Shown here piece after piece: positions 24,778-33,315 of a stretch of 56,717 bases of DNA. This DNA is from Pelagibacterales bacterium SAG-MED05 (GTDB lineage Bacteria > Pseudomonadota > Alphaproteobacteria > Pelagibacterales > Pelagibacteraceae), in assembly GCA_014654415.1 (NCBI GenBank), contig JACWDC010000009.1, forward strand, positions 1 through 56,717, written 5' to 3'. The notes under the pieces are model-generated. The model had not been told where the DNA came from. It saw only the letters and a list, made by a program, of their open reading frames with translations, and did no database searches. Position 1 is the stretch's first letter; the number at the start of each line of letters is the position of its first letter. Position numbers and translations under genes: made by a program.

Positions 24778-25644
24778 ATGCAAATATTAAAAGAAAATTT
24801 AACAATAATTATAGTTACAATAAAAAGTCAAAATATTATTGACGATTGTTTAAAATCAATTGATCCAGATATCAAAAAAATTATTGTAGAAAACTCTTCT
24901 GATCAAAAATTTATAGATTCTTTAAAAGCAAAATATAGAAATATAGAATGTTATTTAACTGGTAAAAATTTAGGTATGGGCTCGGGAAATAATTTTGGAA
25001 TAAAAAAATCAAAAACTAGATATGTGATGATTTTAAATCCAGATACAATTTTAAGGTCTAATACTTTAAGTCAAATTTTTACAATATCAAAAAATCTAGA
25101 GTTTGCCATTTTAAGTCCACTCAGTGATAATAAAGATTATCCAAATTACAAGATAAACAAAGAATTAAGTAATGATAAAAGTAAAGAAGCTTTATTTGAA
25201 GTTGATCAAATTGATGGTTATTCAATGATTCTAGACACAGAACAATTTAATGATAATTTTTTTGATGAAAAAATATTTATGTATTTAGAAAATGATGATC
25301 TTTGTTTGAGAGTTAAAAAAAATAAGAAAAAAATTTATATTTACAACAAATCTTTAATTTCACATCTGGGCGCAAAAGCTGTTGATGGCAAATATTCTGA
25401 TGAATTAGAATTTTCAAGAAATTGGCATTGGAATTGGTCAAAATTTTATTATAGAAAAAAACATTATGGATTTATAAAAGCTTTCACTTTTGGATTTTTA
25501 ATATTCTTTAAATCAATCTTCAAAAGTTTGTATTTCTTCATACTTAATAATAAATTTAAAAGCAAAATGTATTATTGTAGAGCGTCTGGATTCATTAACG
25601 CAGCATCAAACAAAAGTTCATGGTTTAGACCCAAATTAGATTGA
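24778..25644 (+). CDS. Glycosyltransferase family 2 protein
   Basis: 288 residues from ATG 24778; a reading from 24736 adds 14 residues unlike the family start and runs into the divergent promoter region. LTIIIVTIKSQNIIDDCL opens the GT-A fold, with NLGMGSGNNFGIKKSK and MILNPDT carrying the DXD-like donor site, then KIFMYLENDDLCLRVKKN. It resembles rhamnosyltransferase-type GT2 enzymes, which suits the rml genes beside it. Confidence 0.86.
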   Translation: MQILKENLTIIIVTIKSQNIIDDCLKSIDPDIKKIIVENSSDQKFIDSLKAKYRNIECYLTGKNLGMGSGNNFGIKKSKTRYVMILNPDTILRSNTLSQIFTISKNLEFAILSPLSDNKDYPNYKINKELSNDKSKEALFEVDQIDGYSMILDTEQFNDNFFDEKIFMYLENDDLCLRVKKNKKKIYIYNKSLISHLGAKAVDGKYSDELEFSRNWHWNWSKFYYRKKHYGFIKAFTFGFLIFFKSIFKSLYFFILNNKFKSKMYYCRASGFINAASNKSSWFRPKLD

Positions 25645-25675
25645 TTTAATTAATTCTAGGATATATTTAGTGCTA

Positions 25676-26566
25676 ATGCCAAATAATAGAAAAAAAATAT
25701 TAGTCACAGGTGGTGCAGGATTTGTTGGAACAAACTTAATTAAATTTTTTCTTAAAAAAACAAAATTTAATATAATTAGTTTAGACAACTATTCATCTGG
25801 AAGTAAAAAGAATCATATAAAAAGCAATAGAATCAAATATATAAAAGGCCATACAAAAAATATTATTGATTTAGTTAAAGATCCTAAAAATATTCATTCG
25901 GTTTTTCATTTTGGTGAATTTGCAAGAATTTATCAAAGTTTTATTAAGATGAACGACTGTGTTGAGTCTAACTTTATTGGTTCTAATGAAGTTTTTAATT
26001 TTTGTTTAAAATATAATATCAAGCTTGTTTATTCAGCCACATCAGCTTCACTAGGTAATAAAGGAAGTGATAAAAATTTATCCCCTTATGCTTTTTCTAA
26101 AGCTACAAATCTTGAACAGTTAGAAAATTTTAAAAAATGTTTTAAATTTAAATATGAGGTAATATATTTTTATAATGTTTATGGCCCTCATCAAATATCT
26201 AAAGGAACCATGTCGACAGTAATAGGTATTTTCGAAGATCATTATTTAAGAAAAAAACCTTTACCGGTTGTTATGCCCGGCACACAAACAAGAAGGTTCA
26301 CGCATATAGATGATACAATTGAAACATGTTACTTAGCTTGGAAAAAAAAATTAAATAGACATTACATAATTGCAAATACGCAATCATACTCAATAAGTGA
26401 GGTCGCTAAAATGTTTAAGTCAAAAATTAGATATTTACCTAGAAGAAGTGGAGAAAGGTATTCTTCCGCATTAGTAAACAAAAATTTATCTAATAAAATC
26501 TATAAATTTTATGGAAAAATAAGTTTAAAAAACTACATTAGTGAATTTATTGAAAACCACAGTTAA
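25676..26566 (+). CDS. NAD-dependent sugar epimerase/dehydratase (UDP-glucose 4-epimerase-like)
   Basis: 296 residues from ATG 25676 (a GTG two codons earlier is possible). ILVTGGAGFVGTNLI binds NAD, SATSASLG supplies the catalytic Ser, and YAFSK is the Y...K pair; FYNVYGPHQ and RRFTHIDDTIE are typical of extended SDR sugar epimerases. The exact nucleotide sugar is not clear. It is the last gene of the polysaccharide island and overlaps apt by four bases, tail to tail. Confidence 0.85.
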   Translation: MPNNRKKILVTGGAGFVGTNLIKFFLKKTKFNIISLDNYSSGSKKNHIKSNRIKYIKGHTKNIIDLVKDPKNIHSVFHFGEFARIYQSFIKMNDCVESNFIGSNEVFNFCLKYNIKLVYSATSASLGNKGSDKNLSPYAFSKATNLEQLENFKKCFKFKYEVIYFYNVYGPHQISKGTMSTVIGIFEDHYLRKKPLPVVMPGTQTRRFTHIDDTIETCYLAWKKKLNRHYIIANTQSYSISEVAKMFKSKIRYLPRRSGERYSSALVNKNLSNKIYKFYGKISLKNYISEFIENHS

Positions 26567-27090
26567 TGACCAGGAAATTCGATTAAACACTCGGTATTAT
26601 AACCTTTTTTTTTAAGAAGATTATTGCCAGGTAAATCAAATAAGTTAATAACAAAAATAAATCCCGCAACTACGCCACCAGAAATTTCAATTAGTTTTGC
26701 TGCAGCTTCCGCTGTACCCCCTGTTGCAATCAAATCATCAATAACTAGTATCCTTTCTCCTTTTGAAATAGAGTCTTTGTGGACCTCTATAGTCGCTTCA
26801 CCATATTCAAGTTTAAAATCAACGGAGTGAGTTTCTGCTGGGAGTTTGTTTTTTTTTCTAAGCAAAATAAACGGTTTATTTAAAGCATATGATACTGTTG
26901 ATGCAAAAACAAAACCTCTTGACTCTATAGCTGAAACTTTATCAAAATCTAATTTTTTTGATAGTTCTATTATTTTATCATTGGTAAATTTAAATGCATC
27001 AGGATTCTTAATTAAAGTAGTGATATCTCGAAATAATATACCTTTTTTTGGATAGTCAGGAATAGATCTTATATGTTTTTTTAAATCCAT
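26563..27090 (-). CDS. apt: Adenine phosphoribosyltransferase
   Basis: 175 residues from ATG 27090 (an upstream TTG at 27102 adds four atypical residues). DLKKHIRSIPDYPKKGILFRD is the classical Apt start, and ILVIDDLIATGGTAEAA is the PRPP-binding motif. It salvages adenine to AMP. It is divergent from mtnP, whose product releases adenine from methylthioadenosine, so the two are a natural functional pair across 40 bases. Confidence 0.94.
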   Translation of the reverse strand: MDLKKHIRSIPDYPKKGILFRDITTLIKNPDAFKFTNDKIIELSKKLDFDKVSAIESRGFVFASTVSYALNKPFILLRKKNKLPAETHSVDFKLEYGEATIEVHKDSISKGERILVIDDLIATGGTAEAAAKLIEISGGVVAGFIFVINLFDLPGNNLLKKKGYNTECLIEFPGH

Positions 27091-27130
27091 ATTTAGCTTC
27101 AAGTTCTAACAAAAAAGCATTAATAATAAA

Positions 27131-28009
27131 ATGATGAAAAAAAGAAAGCTTGGGATAATTGGTGGTAGTGGTCTTTACAAAATGGATGGTTTTGAGAGGA
27201 CTAAATGGAAAAAAATTAAAACTGCCTGGGGAAAACCATCTGATGAAATTTTAATAGCAAAGTTAGGCAAGGAAGAAATTTGTTTTATACCAAGACACTC
27301 TAGAGGTCATAAAATTAACCCAACTAATATAAATTTTAGAGCAAATATAGATGCAATGAAACAATTAGGAGTGACCGACATTATTTCTGTGTCTGCAGTG
27401 GGATCCTTAAAAGAAGATTTAAATCCAGGAAAATTTGTAATAGTAGATCAATTTATAGATAGAACTTTTTCAAGATCAAAAACTTTTTTTGATGAAGAAA
27501 TTGTAGCCCATGTTTCAATGGCTAAACCAACTAGTTCTGGGCTTTCTAAATGTTGTGAATCAGCATTAAAAAAATTAAATATTAATCATCAATTTGGAGG
27601 CACTTATGTTGTCATGGAAGGCCCTCAATTTTCTACTTTAGCAGAGTCTAATCTTTATAGATCATGGAAAGCAGATGTGATTGGAATGACAAATATGCCA
27701 GAAGCAAAATTAGCTAGAGAAGCAGAAATTAGATATTGCACAGTTGCTATGGTGACTGATTATGATTGCTGGCATCCAGACCATGATGAAGTTGATGTAG
27801 CAATGGTAATCCAAACATTACAGAAAAATGCATCAAACGCTCAAAATATGATTAAAGAAATTATTAAAACATTTAAAGATTTCTCAATTGACAAAGATCC
27901 AGCTAATAATTGTTTAGACATGGCAATTATAACAGATCCAAAATTAAGAACTAAAAAAACCATAAAAAAATTAAAATATATCGCAGGTAGAACACTCAGT
28001 AAAAAGTAA
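27131..28009 (+). CDS. mtnP: S-methyl-5'-thioadenosine phosphorylase
   Basis: 292 residues. LGIIGGSGLYKMDGF, CFIPRHSRGHKINPTNINFRAN, VVMEGPQFSTLAES and IGMTNMPEAKLAREAEI are MTAP signatures, and TDYDCW near residue 218 marks the 6-aminopurine (MTA) specificity type. It cleaves MTA to adenine and methylthioribose-1-phosphate. It heads a run of five overlapping or closely spaced genes that ends in spermidine synthase. Confidence 0.92.
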   Translation: MMKKRKLGIIGGSGLYKMDGFERTKWKKIKTAWGKPSDEILIAKLGKEEICFIPRHSRGHKINPTNINFRANIDAMKQLGVTDIISVSAVGSLKEDLNPGKFVIVDQFIDRTFSRSKTFFDEEIVAHVSMAKPTSSGLSKCCESALKKLNINHQFGGTYVVMEGPQFSTLAESNLYRSWKADVIGMTNMPEAKLAREAEIRYCTVAMVTDYDCWHPDHDEVDVAMVIQTLQKNASNAQNMIKEIIKTFKDFSIDKDPANNCLDMAIITDPKLRTKKTIKKLKYIAGRTLSKK

Positions 28010-29079
28010 TGCAAGTTAACAGTAAAGCTTATAGAACAATTTGGTTTGAAAATAATATTGTAAAAATTATTGATCAAACAAAACTTCCTCATCAATTTAT
28101 TATTAAAGATTTAAATACAGTCAAAGATACAATTAATTCAATTAAAACAATGGAAGTAAGAGGCGCTCCTTTAATTGGGGCTACGGCCGCATATGGACTA
28201 GTTTTATCTATTATTGAAAAGAACGATCAATCTTTCCTAAAAAGATCCAGTGAAGATCTAATAGCTTCTAGACCTACAGCCATTAATTTAAAATGGGCAG
28301 TAGATAGAATGATGAAAAAACTATCAGGCTTAAACAGCAATGAAGCTTTAAAGATAGCATTAGAGGAAGCTAAAGCGATCGTAGAAGAGGACGTTACGTT
28401 TTGTAAAAATATAGGTGTAAATGGTCTTAATATAATTCAAGAAATAGCTAATAAAAAAAAAGATACAGTAAATATTTTAACCCATTGTAATGCTGGTTGG
28501 CTTGCAACAATTGATTGGGGCACAGCAACTTCTCCTATCTATCATGCGCATCAAAAAGGAATTAAAGTTCATGTTTGGGTGGATGAAACTAGACCGAGAA
28601 ATCAAGGTGCTAATTTAACTTCTTATGAACTAAATGAAGAGGGAATACCAAATACAATCATTACTGACAACGCTGGTGGAATTTTAATGCAAAGAGGGCA
28701 GGTTGATATGTGCATTGTAGGAACTGACAGAACTTTATCTAATGGCGATGTTTGTAATAAAATTGGAACTTATCTGAAGGCTTTATCAGCAAAAGATAAT
28801 AATGTTCCGTTTTATGTTGCTTTACCTAGCTCAACAATTGATTGGACCATTAAAGACCATAAACAAATTCCAATTGAAGAGCGAAATTCAGAAGAGTTAT
28901 CCCATGTTGAAGGAGTTGATGAAAATAATGAAATTAAAAAGGTGAGAATTTACCCACAAAAAAGTAAGTCATTAAACTTAGCCTTTGACGTTACTCCTGC
29001 TAAACTGATAACAGGATTAATTACAGAAAAAGGAATTTGTGAAGCATCAGAAAAAGGATTGAAAGGATTATTTAAATGA
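28009..29079 (+). CDS. mtnA: S-methyl-5-thioribose-1-phosphate isomerase
   Basis: 356 residues, full length. RGAPLIGATAAYG, the catalytic cysteine in LTHCNAGWLAT and the catalytic aspartate in GTDRTLSNGDVCNKIGTY are present. It converts methylthioribose-1-P to methylthioribulose-1-P. The start overlaps the mtnP stop by one base, and the end overlaps the secreted-protein gene by four bases. Confidence 0.94.
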   Translation: MQVNSKAYRTIWFENNIVKIIDQTKLPHQFIIKDLNTVKDTINSIKTMEVRGAPLIGATAAYGLVLSIIEKNDQSFLKRSSEDLIASRPTAINLKWAVDRMMKKLSGLNSNEALKIALEEAKAIVEEDVTFCKNIGVNGLNIIQEIANKKKDTVNILTHCNAGWLATIDWGTATSPIYHAHQKGIKVHVWVDETRPRNQGANLTSYELNEEGIPNTIITDNAGGILMQRGQVDMCIVGTDRTLSNGDVCNKIGTYLKALSAKDNNVPFYVALPSSTIDWTIKDHKQIPIEERNSEELSHVEGVDENNEIKKVRIYPQKSKSLNLAFDVTPAKLITGLITEKGICEASEKGLKGLFK

Positions 29080-29942
29080 AAAAAATATTATTAATATTAT
29101 TAACAACTTTTTTTAATTTTTCCTTATTAGCAGATGAGAAACCAGGAAGATTTTTTAAAGATCAACCAGATATTACAACTAAACCTCAAATTCATTTTAT
29201 TTATTTACTCAATGAAGACAGCAAAGATAGGGAGTGGGATATAAATGGAAAAATGGAGTCTGAACTTATGGAGGCTAATGAAAAAGTTTTTAAAATGACT
29301 AAGGGTAAACAAAAATTAAGATATGATATGAGAAAAGATGGAAAATTAGATATCTCTTTTGTTCGTTTTGATAAAAAATATAAAGGTAATTACGGAATGA
29401 ATTATCCTGATGCGTTTTTAACAAAAAATGGATTTAATGATCCAAACAAAACTTATTTTTCCTGGGTTGATGTAAGCCATAGAGATGGTGGTCAAGCAAG
29501 TGTTCATCATGGATATATTTTTTTAAAAAGTAAATATAATCAAAGTAAAAATAAACGAATACTAATATCTCTGCATGAATTAATGCATACGCAAGGTTTT
29601 GCATTTTCATGCAATAAGGGTTACTACGGATCAAGCCACATAAGAAATACTATAGTTGGTGGACCAGAAAGCGGTGATAAATTTACATTTGGTTCAATAT
29701 ATGACCATGGGGATAAAACGTGTCCCGATTTAAAAAACTCAGTCTTCTTAGAGCCCATGTCTGAAAAATCATTTAATCCAGTAGAGTTAAAATGTGCTAT
29801 GGCTGCTGAAGTTGGAAGAGGTTTAGCTCCAAAACCAAACTACAAATGGAGAGAAAGATATTCTCATAAAAAAATAACAAAAGTAAATAAAAAAAGAACT
29901 TGGTGTACTTATAATAGATATAAAGATTATAAGAATCATTGA
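29076..29942 (+). CDS. Secreted protein with zinc metallopeptidase motif (HExxH)
   Basis: 288 residues with a signal peptide (MKKILLILLTTFFNFSLLA). The segment ISLHELMHTQGFAF holds HELMH at residues 167-171, a zincin motif, preceded by a likely central domain and followed by cysteines near 179, 216, 240 and 277. No MEROPS family could be named. It is wedged between mtnA and the class II aldolase with four-base overlaps on both sides, an odd setting for an exported protein. Confidence 0.72.
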   Translation: MKKILLILLTTFFNFSLLADEKPGRFFKDQPDITTKPQIHFIYLLNEDSKDREWDINGKMESELMEANEKVFKMTKGKQKLRYDMRKDGKLDISFVRFDKKYKGNYGMNYPDAFLTKNGFNDPNKTYFSWVDVSHRDGGQASVHHGYIFLKSKYNQSKNKRILISLHELMHTQGFAFSCNKGYYGSSHIRNTIVGGPESGDKFTFGSIYDHGDKTCPDLKNSVFLEPMSEKSFNPVELKCAMAAEVGRGLAPKPNYKWRERYSHKKITKVNKKRTWCTYNRYKDYKNH

Positions 29943-30598
29943 AAAACAAATTAATTCAAGTGAAGAAATCTCAAGTTATAAAATTTTCAAAAAAATTAAA
30001 CACAACTAATTTATCAGCTTTAAGATCAGGAAATATTTCAGTAAGAGCAAAGGAAAAAGGTGTAGATGGTTTTTATATAACTCCATCAGGAATGAAATAC
30101 TCCTCATTGAAAACTCAAGATATAGTTTTTGTTTCTCTAAAAGGAATCTTTGATAGAAAAAGAGGAAAACCTTCCTCAGAATGGAGATTTCACCAAGATA
30201 TATATGTGAATAAAAAAGAGGCTAAAGCTATTGTTCACGCTCACTCAACATGCGCAACAGCTATCTCAACTCACCAAAAAAGTATTCCAGCTTTTCACTA
30301 CATGGTTGCAGTTGCTGGAGGAGAAGACATAAAATGTAGTAAATACGCTACATTTGGAACTAAAAATTTATCAAGAAATATTATTAAAGCACTTAAAAAA
30401 AGAACTGCATGTCTAATAGCAAATCATGGTCAAGTTGCTTTTGGAAATAACTTAGAGGAAGCTTTTGAGCTTGCTCAAGAGATCGAAAATATTTGCCATC
30501 AATACATTAATGCCCTAAGAGTTGGAATACCTAAGATTCTTTCAAAAAAAGAAATGAAAATAGTTTTAGGTAAGTTTAAAAATTATAAAAAAAGGTAA
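29939..30598 (+). CDS. Class II aldolase family protein (fuculose-phosphate aldolase/MtnB-like), TTG start
   Basis: 219 residues from TTG 29939 (TTGA overlap with the previous stop; no ATG nearby). Landmarks: SGNISVRA, PSSEWRFHQDIY with the catalytic Glu, IVHAHST with two zinc His, and LIANHGQVAFG with the third His. Members split between aldolases and methylthioribulose-1-P dehydratase (MtnB). As no MtnCD/MtnE genes follow, an Ald2-type aldolase that cleaves methylthioribulose-1-P to DHAP and methylthioacetaldehyde (DHAP shunt) is the better guess, but MtnB cannot be excluded from sequence alone. Confidence 0.82.
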   Translation: MKNKLIQVKKSQVIKFSKKLNTTNLSALRSGNISVRAKEKGVDGFYITPSGMKYSSLKTQDIVFVSLKGIFDRKRGKPSSEWRFHQDIYVNKKEAKAIVHAHSTCATAISTHQKSIPAFHYMVAVAGGEDIKCSKYATFGTKNLSRNIIKALKKRTACLIANHGQVAFGNNLEEAFELAQEIENICHQYINALRVGIPKILSKKEMKIVLGKFKNYKKR

Positions 30599-30604
30599 TT
30601 TTTA

Positions 30605-31645
30605 ATGATAAAAGTTGGCGAACATATCACAATAGATTTTTTAGGTGTAAAGAAAGACTATTCATCTTCTTTTTATGAAAAAGTAATCTATAAAATTGCT
30701 AAAGCTGCTAAGGTTGAAATCCTTAATGTTAGTAGTCATAAGTTTGAACCTCAAGGTTTTACATTGGTTGCATTACTTGCCGAGAGTCATTTTAGTTTTC
30801 ATACCTTTCCAGAGAAGAATGTAATTAGTTTTGATTTTTTTACATGTGGTAAAGTTCATCCTAAAATTGCTTTAAAGATATTAAAAAAAGAAATACAACA
30901 CGAAAGAGTTGTAACAAATAGTTTTGATAGAAGTAGCGTAGCTCTTTATGATGATATTTATAGTACTTCTGGACAAAAAAAATATTACGTCGTTAACGAT
31001 GTTCTTGAAACTTTTACATCAAAAGTAGGTCAGTTCGTTGAAATCATGAAGCTTGAGGAATTTGGAAATGCTTTATTTATTGATCATGAAATTCAAGTAG
31101 CTGAGAAAGATGAAAAAATTTATAGTTCTAATTTTTTTAAATCAAGTTTTGATCTAAGCAAAAAGAATTCAAATGTTGCTATTATTGGTGGAGGAGATGG
31201 CGGTGTAGCTAGAGAATGTTTAGAAAATAATGCTAATTATATAGATTGGTATGAATTGGACCCTGAAATTGTTGAAACTTGTTTTAAACACCTACCAAGA
31301 GTTTGCTCTAAGGTTAAAAAAAGCAATAAAGTCAAAACTTTTTGGGGAGATGCATTTGAGAGTATTAAATCAATAGAAGATTCAAAATATGATAAAATTT
31401 TTGTAGATTTGAATGATGATCAATATTGCATTGATCTAGCTAGAAAAAATATGAAAGGTCTTCAAAGAATTCTTAAAAAAGGTGGCGTTATCACTGCACA
31501 AGTAGGTAGCAAAGACAAAAAACCAAAGCAAGTAGAAAATTGGTGCAAGGTGCTAGACAAAAGTTTTGGTAACGTAAAAGTTTCAGGAGCTTACATACCA
31601 AGTTTTGACTGTAATTGGAATTTTGCCTCTTCTATCATGAAATAA
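30605..31645 (+). CDS. AdoMet decarboxylase-spermidine synthase fusion
   Basis: 346 residues with two domains. Residues 1-118 are a prokaryotic AdoMet decarboxylase: LLAESHFSFHTFPE holds the pyruvoyl-forming Ser61 and His66, and FFTCG holds Cys81. Residues about 125-346 are an aminopropyltransferase: IIGGGDGGVARE at 193-204, an acidic WYELDPEIVE, and VDLNDDQ with the D..D catalytic pair. Both active sites appear intact, so one protein can make decarboxylated AdoMet and transfer its aminopropyl group to putrescine, releasing MTA. It follows the MTA salvage genes by six bases. Such fusions are known in some bacteria. Confidence 0.9.
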   Translation: MIKVGEHITIDFLGVKKDYSSSFYEKVIYKIAKAAKVEILNVSSHKFEPQGFTLVALLAESHFSFHTFPEKNVISFDFFTCGKVHPKIALKILKKEIQHERVVTNSFDRSSVALYDDIYSTSGQKKYYVVNDVLETFTSKVGQFVEIMKLEEFGNALFIDHEIQVAEKDEKIYSSNFFKSSFDLSKKNSNVAIIGGGDGGVARECLENNANYIDWYELDPEIVETCFKHLPRVCSKVKKSNKVKTFWGDAFESIKSIEDSKYDKIFVDLNDDQYCIDLARKNMKGLQRILKKGGVITAQVGSKDKKPKQVENWCKVLDKSFGNVKVSGAYIPSFDCNWNFASSIMK

Positions 31646-31723
31646 CCTTAGATCTAATTGATTAATTAATCTCTAGTAAATCTTTTCATTTTATTTACAA
31701 TAGTAAAAAAAAAAGGGGGACAC

Positions 31724-32578
31724 ATGAGTAAATTAAACAAACTATTTATCTCTTTTGTTACTATATTTTTTCTATTAGTTGGAAATGCATATTCCGACAA
31801 AGTTAGAATTGGTACAGAGGGAGCTTACCCACCATGGAACGCAAAAGATTCTTCAGGTAACTTAATCGGATTTGAAGTAGATTTAGCTAAAGAGCTTTGT
31901 GCTATTTTAAAGCATGAATGTACTATAGTGGAGCAAGATTGGGACGGAATGATACCAGCGTTATTAATGAGAAAATTCGATTTAATTATGGCTGGAATGT
32001 CTATTACAGAAGAAAGATTAAAAACGATTAATTTTTCACAAGGTTATGCAGACGAAGTAGCATCATTAGCGGTAATGAAAGGTTCTGATCTTGAAAGTTT
32101 AAAAACAGTAGAATCTCTTAGTTTATCTAAAAAGAGTGCAGCTAAAAAAACTCTAGATCAACTAACTAAAGCTTTAGCTGGTAAAACTATTGGTGTTCAA
32201 ACAGGAACAATTCACCAAAACTTTTTAGAGTCAGGTGATGTTGGAAATGTGAATGTAAGAAAATACAAAACTCAGGATGAAGTTAATTTAGACTTAGCAG
32301 CAGGAAGAATTGATGCCGCATTAGCCGCAGCAGTTGCTTTCACAGACTATGCAGCTAAATCTAAAAAACCTGTAGTGCTAGTTGGACCTACTTTTTCTGG
32401 AGGTGCTTTTGGGAATGGAGTTGGAATTGGAATAAGAAAAGGTGACAATTCTAGTGCTGTAAGCAAAAGAGATGCAAAACTATTAAAAGATTTTAATAGA
32501 GCTATTAATACTGCTAGAAAAAAAGGAATAATTAGTGAACTTGCTATTAAACATTTTGGCTTTGACGCCTCTATGTAG
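31724..32578 (+). CDS. Polar amino acid ABC transporter substrate-binding protein (HisJ/octopine type)
   Basis: 284 residues with a signal peptide (to about residue 24). VRIGTEGAYPPWNAKDSSGNL, GFEVDLAKEL, QDWDGMIPALLMRKFDLIMAGMSITEER and the later KTIGVQTGTIHQNFL are typical of lysine/arginine/ornithine and octopine receptors. The Shine-Dalgarno AAAAGGGGGACAC is strong. A terminator separates it from the permease genes. Ligand class: a cationic amino acid or opine-like compound; the exact ligand is not determinable. Confidence 0.88.
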   Translation: MSKLNKLFISFVTIFFLLVGNAYSDKVRIGTEGAYPPWNAKDSSGNLIGFEVDLAKELCAILKHECTIVEQDWDGMIPALLMRKFDLIMAGMSITEERLKTINFSQGYADEVASLAVMKGSDLESLKTVESLSLSKKSAAKKTLDQLTKALAGKTIGVQTGTIHQNFLESGDVGNVNVRKYKTQDEVNLDLAAGRIDAALAAAVAFTDYAAKSKKPVVLVGPTFSGGAFGNGVGIGIRKGDNSSAVSKRDAKLLKDFNRAINTARKKGIISELAIKHFGFDASM

Positions 32579-32593
32579 CTAATGATTTGAAAT

Positions 32594-32618
32594 GGCGGTT
32601 ATTTTATAACCGCCTTTT
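32594..32618 (+). terminator. Terminator or attenuator after the amino-acid binding protein gene
   Basis: A 9-bp perfect GC-rich stem (GGCGGTTAT 32594-32602 with ATAACCGCC 32606-32614), loop TTT, then TTTT. It overlaps the region that a longer permease reading (from 32587) would have to use, so that longer reading is wrong. Confidence 0.9.
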
Positions 32619-32622
32619 CTTT

Positions 32623-33315
32623 ATGGAACTTCTTTATTTTGGATCTAAAGGTTGGGGTGACGAACTATTTGCAGCATTTCTAATGACGATAGCTGTTTCA
32701 ATAACAGCTATGTTGATTGGAATATTATTTTCAATAATTTTTACTCCTTTAAAATTATCTAATAAAAAAATATTTAATTTTATCGCAAATTGCTACACCA
32801 CTGTTATTAGAGGTGTTCCTGAATTATTAGTAATTTATTTATTTTTTTTTGGAGGCACGGGTGCCGTTATGTTTGTTGCAAGCATATTCGGATACAATGA
32901 TTATATAGAGATCAATGCTTTTATTACAGGTTCATTTGCAATTGGTATAATTTCTGGAGCTTATTCAACAGAAGTCTTTAGAGGTGCCATTCAATCAATA
33001 GATAGAGGGCAATTTGAAGCTTGTAAAGCTTTAGGATTTAAAAAATATGTTTATTTTTTTAAAGTCATAATTCCCCAAATGTTAAGATTAGCAATACCAA
33101 ACCTAAGCAATGTTTGGCAGATTACGTTAAAAGACACTTCTCTTATTTCAGTAACTGGCTTGGTTGAGATAATGAGACAATCTTATATTGCGGCTGGATC
33201 TACAAGAGATCCTTTGTTTTTTTATTCTTTTGCTGCACTTTTATATTTAATTTTAACTTTTCTGAGCATGAAAATACTTAATAAATTAGAAAAAAATTAT
33301 AACAGAGGTTTTTGA
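32623..33315 (+). CDS. Polar amino acid ABC transporter permease (HisQ-like)
   Basis: 230 residues from ATG 32623, five bases after the terminator T run. It has about five membrane helices. The EAA loop is EACKALGFKKYVYFFKVIIP near residues 139-158, and GAYSTEVFRGAI precedes it, as usual in HisQ/OccQ permeases. Its stop overlaps the next permease start (TGATG). The partner ATPase is not encoded here. Confidence 0.9.
   Translation: MELLYFGSKGWGDELFAAFLMTIAVSITAMLIGILFSIIFTPLKLSNKKIFNFIANCYTTVIRGVPELLVIYLFFFGGTGAVMFVASIFGYNDYIEINAFITGSFAIGIISGAYSTEVFRGAIQSIDRGQFEACKALGFKKYVYFFKVIIPQMLRLAIPNLSNVWQITLKDTSLISVTGLVEIMRQSYIAAGSTRDPLFFYSFAALLYLILTFLSMKILNKLEKNYNRGF

Noticed and set aside
32587-32622. 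Earlier start of the HisQ-like permease gene
   Set aside because: The extra 12 codons are made of the terminator hairpin; the family start is at 32623.
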